The position numbers were made by a program, and so were the translations under genes. The notes under the pieces were generated by a model that made no database searches, had not been told where the DNA came from, and worked only from the letters and a program-made list of their open reading frames with translations. A stretch of 64,000 nt of DNA from Cordilura impudica (Eukaryota; Arthropoda; Insecta; Diptera; Scathophagidae), in contig OY821519.1 in NCBI GenBank assembly GCA_963682025.1, positions 94,912,585-94,976,584 on the forward strand, read 5' to 3'. Of this stretch, positions 33,337 to 44,584 are shown piece by piece; positions within the stretch are counted from its first letter, which is position 1; each line of letters opens with the position of its first letter.

Positions 33337-33877
33337 CGCCGTACAAATAAATTTCAAAATGAAAATTTAACTTAAACGATACCACGCTGTCAGTAAATTT
33401 GTAAATAAAAAGTAAATATCGCTTGAGTTGATTCTATTTTGACTTTTTCTTCGTAACGGTACATTTGTCAGCCGTGAAATTTTTAAATGACGGAAATTAT
33501 GTTTCTTAATAGATTTTCATCGAAAAACGAAAATCGATAATTTTGTCGCTTAAGTTTTTTTGTCGGTTAGGGCCCGATATTTTATTCCAAATTCACTAAC
33601 TTTTACTTTCCCCGAGAAAGTGGAAAAAACTTTAGGATTCCCGGAATATCAACGAGTAATTTATTATCTATAAAAAACAAGGGTTATAACTAGTGGTATG
33701 AAACCCGGTTTACCAATTTACAGGTTTACCGGTAAATCGATCAATATATATATTTAAATTTCCCGGTAATTTCAAAATAATTTACTGGTAATTCGGTAAA
33801 ATTTTATACATTTTCTGAATATATTATATACAATAATTTTTTGCGAAATAACAAGAAATATTTTAGAACATAATAAG
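33337..33877. other. unassigned, with a short segment shared with 36503-36583
   Basis: AT-rich. The ~80-bp block ttcccggtaatttcaaaata ... ttctgaatatattatataca at 33758-33838 recurs almost exactly at 36503-36583. No coding recognised. Confidence 0.4.
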
Positions 33878-34130
33878 AACAAGTAAGAAAGAAAGTTAGT
33901 AGAGAGAGAGTTTCAGGTCAAACTAATTTTTAATAGAAAATAAGCATAAACCGAATTTGAGTGGCATTATTATTAATATTTTGCCTGTAGATATGAAGTT
34001 AATATTGGATGCTATCCGATCCTGAACATATTTAGTATAGTCAAAAACATATTCACCCATATACGAGAAAAATCTGTGCATAGTGGTTTATGGTATAAAA
34101 GCAGTTCAAAATAATAAGCACAGTCTTTAA
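33878..34130 (+). mobile_element. GACGGAC-type element, 5' fragment
   Basis: aacaagtaagaaagaaag, aataagcataaaccgaatttg, agtggcatta, gatatgaagttaatattgga match the first third of the copies at 34416 and 37140. Truncated and diverged. Confidence 0.5.
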
Positions 34131-34415
34131 AATGTAACATTATAATGGAATAGAAATATATTTTTTCTTATAGTGTGCATTCGTTATAATATAAAATGTA
34201 AAAAGACTAATAACGGTTTTTTTTTTTTTTTTAATTAAATAAATATTTTCGGAGGAAAATTTTTTTTTAATTCATTATATTTAAAATTATGCTAATCCTT
34301 GGCCAGAGTTTTCTAAATATCCGGCTTTTTAGTATTCACGAATACCGGTTTGCATTATTCGAAAGCCGCGGTATACGGATATTTTGAAAAAAGCTTATTA
34401 AAAAAAGAAAAGATA

Positions 34416-35208
34416 AAACAAGTAAGAAAATTATAGTCGGTCTAGACCGACTATATGATACCCTATACCATGCGTTTAGAACCCCTATCTCTTAGGCCCA
34501 ACTAACTGGACATTGAAAATAAGCAAAAACCAAATTTGAGTGGGATTTTTATTAATTTTTTTGGCTGCAGATATGAAAAAGTTCATATCGGATGCTATAT
34601 CTGTAAAGGGACTAGGTCCAAAAATGGACCGATCCTGATCATGTTTGGTAAAGTCTCTTGTATTTTGTAAAAATATGTACAAACAAAATTTGAGAAGAAT
34701 CAGTGCAATATTTTTGTTTTTTAATAGATTTAAGTGAAGATCGGGAAGCAGCTCTATATGGGGTCAAAGGGATCATTTTTGGATAACACATTAGTGGATG
34801 TAATGAACGCATACAAACCCAATTTGAGTAAGATCTATATGACAATTTGGATCTTATGGCAATTTATGTCGATTTCATATGGGTAATTTGTATGGGGGCT
34901 AGGTCTGAACATGGACCGATTCTCACCAATTTCAATAGCGTTCATTCCATGGCCGACAAAAGCTTATATACCAAATTTCATCAAAATATATTCATATTTG
35001 CGACCTGCAGTTTGATTACAAGCTTTACATGGACACACAGACGGACGGACGGACGGACGGACGGACATTGTTAAATCAACTCAGAAAGTGATTCTGATTC
35101 GATCGGTATAATTAAAGATGGGTCTAGGTCAAATATTTTTGGTTGTTACAAACAGCAGCACAAAGTCATTATACCCAAACCACATAGTGGTATAGGGTAT
35201 AAAAAACT
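34416..35208 (+). mobile_element. GACGGAC-type interspersed element, full copy
   Basis: Starts aacaagtaagaaaattatag, then a 20-bp-plus perfect palindrome centred on ggtctagacc (34431-34454), ataccctataccatgcg, and ends with ggtatagggtataaaa. Contains cacagacggacggacggacg at 35036 and gatcggtataattaaag. Short open frames inside are not genes. Non-autonomous. Confidence 0.6.
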
Positions 35209-35250
35209 CCAAAAATTGTCGACTTAAGATGAAAATTTATTCACTTTCAT

Positions 35251-35604
35251 TTATATAAAAATATTTGTAAAAAAAGACTTAACAGAAAATCGGGTTCGAA
35301 ATTTGCTGCAATAGTGGGAGGAAAGAGAGAAAGTGCTTTCGGCTTCGATTGATGGTGGTTTTATTGTTGTTAAGGCTTCAAATAATTTTTCCAGCTCTTC
35401 TGGCCTTTGACCTGGTTTCTTAAAAAGTATAAAGTTATCTTTGATCTTAAAGTTGGATCTTTGAATATTTTGGCAAGTAACGCAATTAATTGCAGCATCT
35501 AGTTCTGCTTTCAACGAAGTTGTTGCATCCGTGTTTAAATCTACATGTTCTGGTGAAGATGAAGGTGATATAACTGAAGAAGATTTCAAAAGTCTGGCAA
35601 ACAA
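35251..35604 (-). pseudogene. hAT transposase C-terminal dimerisation domain remnant
   Basis: Minus-strand frame with FKKPGQRPEELEKLFEALTT, IKPPSIEAESTFSLSSHYCS and KFRTRFS. Pattern I-K-P-x-S-x-E-A-E-x-x-F-S ... R-x-R-x matches the conserved hAT C-terminal dimerisation motif. Nothing upstream remains recognisable on this strand. Overlapping plus-strand DNA (35531-35870) is also open (ITEEDFKSLANKLNANWKTI, then EEEFVKIGWDCIYYMLSVND in another frame); I cannot assign it. Confidence 0.55.
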
Positions 35605-36023
35605 ATTAAATGCAAATTGGAAAACAATTATTGATAGAGTTATTGGTGAGACATACCAAAGTATCGATAATGGTAGAGTTTTCTCGCTCTCGTTTCATCC
35701 GTCGTATTCGACTTGAAACTTTACTGATAAAATGCAATTTTGTAACTTGAAACGCATAAACTATCTCAATCTTGAAGAAGAGTTTGTCAAAATTGGCTGG
35801 GATTGCATTTATTATATGCTATCGGTTAATGATCCATTGGCTTTCATGGAACAAAACATAGCATCTTTTTGATATTTTTTCTCACTTCAACTGCGCAAAC
35901 ACTCACATACATTACACAAACGCACTGTACAGTAAATAAATTAATAAATAAAATAAATAAATAAATGAATAAATATATTATTTATCCTACAGACCAGTGG
36001 TGTATTCTATTTTTTGCATTTTG

Positions 36024-36141
36024 GCGTAAGCTTGCTGGTCACCTTTACTAAAAACGTATCGAAACGTAGCGCTACATAAATAAAAACAAAATGAAATTGT
36101 TTTAATTTTTTAATAAAGGTGACCAGGAAGCTTACACCGAA
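36024..36141. mobile_element. 118-bp stem-loop MITE
   Basis: Inverted arms ggcgtaagcttgctggtcac (36024) and gtgaccaggaagcttacacc (36141 end), ~28 bp each, around a ~60-bp AT-rich loop. No clear target duplication. Transposase family unknown. Confidence 0.5.
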
Positions 36142-36309
36142 AATCAATAAATGAATAAATATCTATAATATTAATAGGCTAGGTGATTTCTTGTTACCGA
36201 TGTTTCATTCTGCCGTTTTATCCCGATTTGAACCAAACGTATATTATTTGAAAGGTATTTCTTTTTAAGCGTTCACCAGATTTAGATTTTTTAATTTTTC
36301 CTTTATTTT

Positions 36310-36780
36310 GAGTAAATTGCATTAAAAGTTGCTACTAACACATACATAAAATTCTACGTACGCTATGTGTGTGTTTATTAAATTTGTTAATGTGTTTGTT
36401 AATGAGTTTGTTATCTTCATTCACAATAATAATAAACCATAAAAGTGTCGGTTTGTGAATTGGCTAAGTTGAGAAATAAAATTGCTTAGTAATTGCACTC
36501 GAATTCCCGGTAATTTCAAAATAATTTACTGGTAATTCGGTAAAATTGTATACATTTTCTGAATATATTATATACAATAATTTGAGTAAATTGCATTAAA
36601 AGTTGCTACTAACACATACATAAAATTTTACGTACGCTATGTGTGTGTTTATTAAATTTGTTAATGTGTTTGTTAATGAGTTTGTTATCTTCATTCACAA
36701 TAATAATAACCCATAAAAGTTTCGGTTTGTGAATTGGCTAAGTTGAGAAATAAAATTGCTTAGAAATTGCACTCGCATTC
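36310..36780. repeat. 197-bp direct repeat around an 77-80-bp spacer
   Basis: gagtaaattgcattaaaagt ... attgcactcg occurs at 36310-36506 and 36584-36780 with only a few differences. The spacer (36507-36583) belongs to the block also seen at 33758-33838. Confidence 0.85.
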
Positions 36781-36794
36781 TTAGTGCTGGAATC

Positions 36795-37139
36795 TGCTAG
36801 TATAAATAAATTAGTAAAATAAATAAATAAAAATATATATAATTAAAAAAAAAATAAATAAATAAGAATAAATTAAAAATAAATAAAAAAATTAATATAT
36901 AACAAATAAAAAAAATAAATAAATAAATAATAATCAATAAATAAATAAAAAAAATAATTAAATAAATAAATAACTCAAAAAATAAATAAATAAATAAATC
37001 AAAAAGAAACCAATTAATAAATAAATAAATAAAGAAATGTATAAATAAACAAATATATAAACCTAATAAATAAATAAAAAAATAAAAAAATAAATAAAAA
37101 AAATAAAGAAATAAATAAATAAAAATAAATAAATAAATA
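36795..37139. repeat. AAATAAAT-type low-complexity DNA
   Basis: Degenerate AAATAAATAA repeats, the complement of the TTTA DNA at the left of the window. The minus-strand open frame 36797-37144 is an artefact. Confidence 0.85.
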
Positions 37140-37857
37140 AACAAGCAAGAAATTATAGTCGGTCTAGACCGACTATACGATAGACTATACCATGTTTAGA
37201 GACCCTATCTCTTCAACTAATTCGTTATAGAAAATAAGCATAAACCAAATTTGAGTGGCATTATTAATTTTTTGGCTGCAGATATGAAAAAGTTCATATC
37301 GGATGCTATATTTATATGGGGACTCGATCTAAATATGGACCGATCCCGACCATATTTGGTAAAGTCACTTTGAAAAAATATATCCAAACCAAATTTGAGA
37401 AAAATCTATGCAATATTTTTGTTTTTTTTTTATAGATTTAAGTGAAGATCGGGAATCAGCTCTATATGGGGCCTATAACTAAGAATTGTCCTATTGGGAT
37501 TATTTTTGAGCTACTGATTAATGGATATAATAAACACATACAAACCCAATTTGACTGAGATCTATGTATATGATAATTTGGATCTTATGGCAATTCATGT
37601 CGATGTCATAGGGATGATTTTTATAGGGACTAAGTCTAAACATGGACCTAATTTCACCAATTTCAATAGCGTTTATCCTATGGCCGATGAAAGCTTATAT
37701 ACCAAATTTCATCAAAATATGTTCATATTTGCAAACTGTAGTTTCATTACAAGGTTAACATGGACACACAGACGGACAGACAGACGGACAGACAGACGGA
37801 CAGACGGACGGAGGGACATCGCTAAATCGACTCAGAAAATGATTCTGATTCTTTTAT
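37140..37857 (+). mobile_element. GACGGAC-type element, left arm of a hairpin
   Basis: acaagcaagaaattatagtc, palindrome at ggtctagacc, aaatttgagtggcattatta, tgatctatgtatatgata, cacagacggacagacagacg. Immediately followed by an inverted copy, so the pair makes a palindrome with ~700-bp arms. Confidence 0.65.
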
Positions 37858-38559
37858 TAAACCGATCGAATCAGAATCACTAGCTGATTCGATTTAACAA
37901 TGTCCGTCCGTCCGTCCGTCTGTGTGTCCATGTAAAGCTTGTAATCAAGCTGCAGGTAGCAAATATGAATATATTTCGATGCAATTTGGTATATAAGCTT
38001 CCATCGGCCATAGAACGCTATTGAAATTGGTGAGAATCGGTCCATGTTCAGACTTAGCCCCCATACAAATGACCCCCTATGAAATCAAAATAAAGTGCCA
38101 TAAGATCCAAATTATCATATAAATATTAGTCAAATTGGGTTTGTATGTATTTATTACATCCATTAATCAGTAGTCCAAAAATTGTCCCTATTGGACAACT
38201 CTTAATCATAGGCCCCATATAGAGCTTCTTCCCGATCTTCACTTAAATCTATCAAAAAACAGAAATATTGCACAGATTTTTCTCAAATATGGTTTGTATA
38301 TATTTTGGCAAAATACAAGAGACTTTACCAACCATGGTCAGGATCGGTCCATTCTGGGGCCTAGTCCCCATATAGATATAGCATCCGATATGAACTTTTT
38401 CATATCTGCAGACGAAAAAATTAATAAAAATCCCACTCAAATTTGGTTTATGCTTATTTTCTCTATCCAGTTAGTTGGGCCTGAGAGATAGGGTCTCTAA
38501 ACGCATGGTATAGGGTATCGTATAGTCGGTCTAGACCGACTATAATTTTCTTACTTGTT
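37858..38559 (-). mobile_element. GACGGAC-type element, right arm of a hairpin
   Basis: Minus-strand copy: reading from 38559 it begins aacaagtaagaaaattatag with the same palindrome (ggtctagacc, ~38530) and ends near 37862 at gaatcagaatcactagct. Arms differ from 37140-37857 at scattered positions, so two copies inserted head-to-head or one copy duplicated by inversion. Confidence 0.65.
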
Positions 38560-38781
38560 TATATATATATTTGTTTCTTTTATTGAAGTTAAGATGTGTT
38601 CTTAATTATGTGCACGACTGATGTCAGTTATATTTAAAAAAAAATATGGGCTACAACTTTTATTTGCTACAATTAGCATTTATTTTTCATGATAGGGAGT
38701 AAAATTTATTACATCAAAACAAATTGTACCAAAATCATAGAACATATATTTTGTTATAATTGCACGGGGCCATATCTTATA

Positions 38782-40069
38782 AAGGGTCCGCCAAATAACT
38801 TTTTTTTTTTCAAAATGCTATAAAAAAAACTACTGAATATTATCTCAAATTTCTTTTTTTATTTGAAAGTACAATCCTACCGGTTAATAATGGAAAAAAA
38901 TTTCATTCAAATGGCTGCCTCGGCTGGCCATGCAGTAGCCTACACGATCGGTCCAATATTTAAGCACATTATCGATTGTGTGCAGCTGTATTTCACCAAT
39001 GGCTTCACGAATATTGTCCTTTAAAGCGTCAATTGTCTCTGGCGCAACACTTATCTCTGAGGGCACCCCACAAATAATAGTCCAACGGTGTCAAATCGCA
39101 GCTCCGAGGTGGCCAAACGACATCAGCTCTGCGGCTGATAATGCGATCTTCAAAAACAGGGCGCAAAACATCGAGTGTAGCTTCGGCTGTGTAGCACGTA
39201 GCGCCGTCCTGTTGAAACCAAATGTTGCCAATATCCTCCTCTTCAATTTTTGTGAACAAAAATTCGTTCAATATGGCCCGATAATGATCGCCATTGACTG
39301 TAACGGCCACTCCTTGCTCATTTTCGAAGAAAAATGGCCCAATTATGCCTCTGGACCAAAATCCGCACCAAACAGTGACTCGTTTTGGGTGTATCGGCTT
39401 TTCAATGTATGCGTGCGGGTTTTCTGTGCCCCAAATGCGACAATTTTGCTTACTTACATACCCGCCAAGATCAAAATGAGCTTCATCTGAAAAGATGATT
39501 TTTTTGGCAAAATCGGCATCTTCTGTAAGTCGATCGCAGGCCCACTTATCGAAACGAAAACGCATTGGATGGTCAGTTGGCTTCAACTCCTGAACCAATT
39601 GGACTTTGTATGGCGTCATACCAAGGTCTTTATGCAAAATTCGTCTCAATGATGCCTCCGAAATGTTCAGTTCTTGAGAACGACGGTGAATTGATGTTGA
39701 TGGCGCTTCACGCACACTTTCTGCCACAGCAGCAATATTCTCGGGTGCACTGTTTTTGGCTTTTCACGCTTTGGTTTATCGATGAGGATGCCAGGTTCCT
39801 TCACCTTTTTCGCAAGATAACGACATACGCAGTGACGGTGCTTCTCTGCTTCCAAAATCAGTACGCAATTTTAGCACACATTCTGCAACATTACCATGAT
39901 TTTCAAAGTAATGTCGCAATATTTCCCAGCGTTGTTCAAGCGTATACACAACCATATTCGTTCAGCGGAAGGATAAAACTAATTATCTGTCAAATCAGAC
40001 ATGACCTAAGTGTTACCACTCACGAAATAAGCACTAGTTGAAAAAAAAAACGTTAGATGGCGGACCCTT
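38782..40069 (-). mobile_element. DD41D (rosa-like) mariner, near full length
   Basis: Ends aagggtccgccaaataac (left) and, reversed, aagggtccgccatctaacg (right), TA on both sides (38780-38781, 40070-40071). Transposase on the minus strand. Distinct subfamily from the copies at 21745 and 53640 by both terminal and protein sequence. Inserted 7 bp inside the Helitron 5' end. Confidence 0.9.
38884..39960 (-). pseudogene. DD41D mariner transposase, two frameshifts
   Basis: N-terminus MVVYTLEQRWEILRHYFENH and ECVLKLRTDFGSREAP, then a frame change near 39730-39740; long clean frame with TPYKVQLVQELKPTDHPMRF, IIFSDEAHFDLGGYVSKQNC (first Asp), GRGIIGPFFFENE-type core, NIWFQQDGATCYTAEATLDV (second Asp) and DLTPLDYYLWGALRDK (third Asp, 41 residues later); a second frame change near 39050, then PETIDALKDNIREAIGEIQL to SHLNEIFFHY and stop. 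All three catalytic Asp are present, so only a few lesions separate it from an intact gene. Confidence 0.88.
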
Positions 40070-40509
40070 TATATGAAAATGGAGTTTTGCATGTTTGTTA
40101 ATACGTTGTACGTCTGTTTGTGGTTTCTAGGAGACTACGTCACTGGACCGAAAGTCTTGAAATTTTTACAGTAGGTAACTGCCTATCCGGAAGGAAAAAA
40201 GGTTATATATTTTTTAACATCTAATTTTAACATACAATATCTTGAATTGAAAAGTTGCGGAAAATGGGAGAGGTCGGACCAATGGCGTGGCACCCACCAT
40301 ATAAAGTAGATATTTATTGCCATATACATAACTGGAGTACTTTGTCTGAGTTCATAAGTTAGTAATGTGAGTAGTTTCCCAAAAAATGGGCGGGATGGCA
40401 CCAATGGGCGTGGCACCTCCTATACAAAACAATATGAAGTACAACGAAAATGACAGTGTTGAAACTTTTGACAAGTACATTAATTACCAATGAGAGTACT
40501 AGTGGAAAC

Positions 40510-41170
40510 TATGGGCGGAATCGCCAAAATCAAAAATCGCCAAAACCGAAAATAGCAAATAATAAAACCGCAAAATTCAAAAATCGCAACAAACATAAAT
40601 CGACATCAAGATCGCGAAATAAACAAAAATCGTCAAGGTTAAAAATACTAAATTCCGAAAATCGCGAATAACAAAAATCGTTAAAAAACAAAAATCGCCA
40701 AAAAAAAAAAAAAAAAAAAAAAAATCGCCGGAAAGGAAAGTCGCGAATAACACAAATCGCAAAAAACAAATATCGCCAAATTCAAAATTCGCCAAACTGA
40801 AAATCGCGAATAACAAAAATCGTCAAAATCAAAAATCGCCAAAACAAAAATCGCGATTAACACAAATCGCAAAAAATAAAAATCGCCAAATTCAAAAATC
40901 GCCAAACTGAAAATCGCGAATAACAAAAATCGTCAATATCAAAAATCGCCAAAACAAAAATCGCTAAAACTAAAAATCGCTATAGCTAAATATCGCCAAA
41001 TTCAAAAATGGTCAAAATCTAAAATCGTAAAAAAACAAAAATCGCCAAAATTAAAAATGCCAAAATCCCAAATCGCAAAGAACAAAAATCAAGTATCGCA
41101 AAAAACATAATCGCCAAAATCTTAAATCGCAAAAACAAAAATAGAAAAAATCTAAAATCGCCAAATATAA
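40510..41170. repeat. AAAATCGCCAAA-type minisatellite
   Basis: ~650 bp of imperfect 13-17-bp units (aaaaatcgccaaaa, aaaatcgcgaataac, aaaatcgtcaaaa) including an A22 run at 40699. Inside the Helitron, as is usual for these elements. Open frames on both strands are by-products. Confidence 0.9.
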
Positions 41171-41256
41171 ATAAAAAAGTTTTTTCTACAAAATGTATTC
41201 CCAGTTATTTATTTCATTACGATGGGTGTAGCGAAGCGCATCGAGCTACAGCTAGT

Positions 41257-41898
41257 ATATTATATATTTATAATCTAGAGGAGCACGCTCTTTCTAATTA
41301 TACCAATAAGTTTATTGACATGTCGACCGTTGAATTATTGGCACTGAGCACATGCTTTTGCCCATATGTGCTATGTAGACAACCATTTTTTTTTTATGAG
41401 CTCCGCACCACTGTGCAGCGCAGCAACGCATCAAAAAGGAATTTCCGACATCATAAAGCATATATATTCTTGATGCCTATGACAACGCGATGCGATGTAA
41501 CGATGTCCGTCCGTCCGTCTATTTAGATCTCGGCTGAAATCACTCTCGTTCACAAAATAAACAAGTATACCGGGTAAAATAAGGATAATACTGTTTGTCA
41601 TTAGTCGAGCAGGTTACAATTTAAAATGGGGTAAATCGGTCATCATGGTGCCTAGATATGGTCCAAGGTATGGTGACACTTCTAAAAAATGCTAAATATT
41701 CAGAGTGTTTGTTGTAATAGTTTGTTGGACAACATAACTGTTGTTGTATAATATATATATAGCTACAAAAATAAAACCATTACTCTCACCAAAAAACATA
41801 ACTTACCATCAGTTATGTTATAAGTAACGGTGGGTCATGGGTTAGTCGTCCAGGTGTGGATTTCTTTTTTATAATTATTCTTTTTTTATTACTACATA
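41257..41898. other. unassigned, with a minus-strand GACGGAC-repeat scrap
   Basis: gatgtccgtccgtccgtcta at 41502 with tcttgatgcctatgacaacg upstream is the reverse of the GACGGAC family 3' region. Remaining DNA unrecognised. Confidence 0.4.
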
Positions 41899-42607
41899 CA
41901 GTGCTGCTCAGATAAAAGTTACTACCTTAAAAAATTATAAATAATTTCTATTAGGCAATGTTTTTTTTTTTAGCACTTGTACCTTATTTTCATTAGGCAA
42001 CCTTTTTTTTTTTTTTTTTTTTGAGAGAGTGTTGTTAGAAGGCGTTGCTTATATTGTCACCGTTTCGTTTTACAAACACGTGGCAATACACATTTCAGTG
42101 CGACCCAATAATATTCAACTATATATGAAACAATTAAATTGTGAAGAAAAAAGTTCGATTATGACGTTAAGGAAGGAGAACTATTTGTCAATGGAGATTA
42201 CCAGACGGCTAGGATGCAGCAATGTAACTATCCGTAAGTTGTAAAAAAATTATATGCCTGAAAAACAACAATAATATCTCCAGGGACAGGACTGAAAAAC
42301 CAAAAAATTGACCACCAGAATGGTCCGCTATCTAAAAAATTAAAGCCTTTGTTCTCCATTTTCCTCTTCAGTAGAGTTGAACTCTGAGATGAAAGTACAG
42401 TATGCAGAAGAAAGGTAAATGCGGGTTTACGTGCAAGGAATCCAGGTTTTAAACACAAAAATGCGTGTTACTCGTCTGAATTTGGCCAAAAAGCATGCAA
42501 AAGGTGGCCTTAGGAAAAAAAGATGCAAGTGCTTAAGAATTTGAAAAAACCTAACCTAATAGAAATTACTTATAATTTTGTAATCTGGCAACTTCTGAGC
42601 AGTATTG
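41899..42607 (+). mobile_element. Tc1-like element, internally deleted (709 bp)
   Basis: TA-flanked; ends CAGTGCTGCTCAGATAAAAG and, reversed, CAATACTGCTCAGAAGTTGC, with a second shared subterminal block aattataa.taatttctatt. The interior on the plus strand retains a degraded transposase N-terminus: a helix-turn-helix (LRKENYLSMEITRRLGCSNV, TIRKL) and GLRARNPGFKHKNAC, typical of Tc1-like transposases. The catalytic half is absent. Confidence 0.75.
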
Positions 42608-43176
42608 TATGATAAAATTTTCTGTTTGTTGATATTTGTTACAAATAGTGAAATAAGTCCAGATAATAGTTTAGACGTAACATCCAGGTGGAAGGTATCA
42701 AAGATGCGGCACAAACGAATTTGACACTCTTATTTGTTATTTTAAAAAAAGTCAAAATATTCTATGGAAAACTTAGTTGGAATCAAAGCGCTTTTCGATG
42801 ACAATAATGTTTTGATTGACAAGTACAAGTCACTGATCAAAGCACCGAGAAATAATGAGAAAATATTTTAAAATTGTAAAAAAAAAAAAAAAATCGAGCC
42901 ATGACTGTGAAAATACCTTATTTTTTTAAAACAAAATTATAGGAGATAGTTTTTTTAATTATCTTTGCTTTATTCTTAGTATGTAAATATACACTTAGAA
43001 TGTGCAGTTAAACTAAATTTGTTTTTGTTGTTATTTAGTTATGATATTTCATACACCTTTGCTAGATAAGTCTGTAACAAAAACGTACAAGTGGTTATTA
43101 ACATTTACTTCTTGTGAGGCGAAAATTCAATGTCAATGTTGAAACATGCAAAAGTTTAAAACTCACGTTTAAAACG
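42608..43176. other. upstream region of cuticle gene 2
   Basis: The last ~240 bp (ataggagatagtttttttaa ... ttagtatgtaaata, gtgcagttaa, ggcgaaaattcaatgtcaat) are conserved with genes 1 and 3, indicating a shared proximal promoter. No counterpart of the opposite-strand small ORF is visible here. Confidence 0.5.
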
Positions 43177-43184
43177 TATAAATA
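43177..43184 (+). promoter_or_regulatory. TATA box of cuticle gene 2
   Basis: TATAAATA in acgtataaatacccaagtta, 85 bp before the start codon, followed by the conserved atattagcca(g/c)agta and agccagttcaattgtttc initiator-side sequence. Confidence 0.8.
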
Positions 43185-43268
43185 CCCAAGTTAAGTCTCA
43201 TATTAGCCAGAGTAGTCGTAGCCAGTTCAATTGTTTCTTTAACTTAGCATAATAATCCATCAAATATT

Positions 43269-44121
43269 ATGCGTTTCCTTACCACCACAATTGCTTTAGT
43301 TGCCGTGTGCTGTTTGGCAGTGTCGGGACATTCACATCATGGTCATCATGATTCTGGACATGGGCATGGCCATAGTGAGGAGGTAGGCTACTCAGTAGCT
43401 ACCAAACACGAACACCACGGTGGTCATGGTGGTCATGGTGATCATGGTGGTCATGGTGGTCATGGTGGTGATGGCGGTCATGGTGGTCATGGTGGTCATG
43501 GTGGTCATGACGGCGGGCATCATGGAGGTCATGGCCACGATCACGGTCATGATCATCATGCCCATCCTAAATACGAATTCGATTATGGTGTTGAGGACAA
43601 AAAAACCGGTGATATTAAACACCACAAAGAACATAGAGATGGTCATAAGGTTAAGGGTAAGTTTCTAGAAAAATTTCAAGGCAGACTTTTGTTCCTACAC
43701 TGAATTGAGTTTCAACTGACGCGTTCATATGTGGAGCCTGGAACAACTCAGTTGAGACAACTGCTTTATTTCAATTGCTACACAAGAGCTAAAGCCATTG
43801 AAACATTAAAATTGGTTTTCCGTCCCAGTGTTATAACTATTTTCTTTTTTTATTCCATTTTTAGGCAGCTATTCACTAAAAGAAGCTGATGGCACAACTC
43901 GTCATGTAGAATACACTGCTGATAAAAAGGAAGGTTTCAAAGCTACTGTTCATATAAGCGGCCATGCTCATGCTGATCACGGTCACGGACATGGACATGG
44001 ACATGGACATGGCCATCATGATCATGGACATCATGGTCATGCTAGCAGTTATGTTCATTTCAAAAAACACGAAGAAACGAAACACGACGATCACCATGGC
44101 CATCACGGACATGGCCACTAA
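43269..44121 (+). CDS. RR-2 cuticular protein, His/Gly-rich, gene 2
   Basis: Exon 1 43269-43656, GT-AG intron 43657-43864 (208 bp), exon 2 43865-44121: 214 residues. Signal peptide MRFLTTTIALVAVCCLAVSG; GGH repeats shorter than in gene 1 (about residues 52-90) and mostly GGHGGH rather than GGHDGGHH; RR-2 domain HPKYEFDYGVEDKKTGDIKH, EHRDGHKVKG^SYSL, EADGTTRHVEYTADKKEGFK; then GHGHGHGHGH, SSYVHFKKHEETKH and a His tail ending GHGH. Same intron position as genes 1 and 3. Predicted secreted chitin-binding structural protein of cuticle. A point of difference is VEDKKTGDI where the others have VKDTKTGDI. Confidence 0.94.
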
Positions 44122-44584
44122 GGAGCTCGATTGTATTAACACTACGGCAAAGACTATGGCAATTAATCTAAAAGTACTGACCCCGTGACTGGACATAATA
44201 CTGAATTATCATTATAATAAATATCATTAATTAAATATTATGTACATACATCTGAATTGAAAAAATTAGAATTAATTTTATTTTTATTTTTTTTTACTAA
44301 AAACCTCAAAACTTGTGATATTTTATATTTTAATTATTCATTAATTATATGTTTTATGAAACAATCTGAATCAAAAAGAAAAAAATAAAAAATAAATAAA
44401 CTGCATTTTAAAATATAAAATACGAGCCTTTTGAATTGTTATTTTGGAGTTATATATATCAATGATGTGATTTCTTTCCACAACTCTTGTGCCCAGCTCA
44501 GAGGTGCACAAAATTGATCAGTACTGTACTCGAAAAAACATTCAGCGAATAAAAAAAAAAAGTTATTTCATATTTGATTTAATT
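44122..44584. other. 3' flank of cuticle gene 2
   Basis: AT-rich, with aataaa near 44216 as a likely poly(A) signal. No other feature recognised before the heptamer array. Confidence 0.5.

Larger units (their letters stand above)
38775..41255 (+). mobile_element. Helitron-like element, split by a mariner
   Basis: Left piece TCTTATA (38775-38781) after an A; after removing the mariner and one TA it continues TATGAAAATGGAGTTTTGCA and tgtttgttaatacgttg, the usual Helitron 5' style. Right end: TGTAGC (41227-41232) pairing with GCTACA (41245-41250), then CTAG (41252-41255) and T. Without the mariner it is ~1.19 kb and encodes no Rep/helicase, so it is non-autonomous. Interior has gggcgtggcacc motifs and a long minisatellite. 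Confidence 0.65.

Noticed and set aside
40510..41170. Minisatellite as a CRISPR-like array
   Set aside because: Units are 13-17 bp without unique spacers, and the setting is a eukaryotic Helitron.
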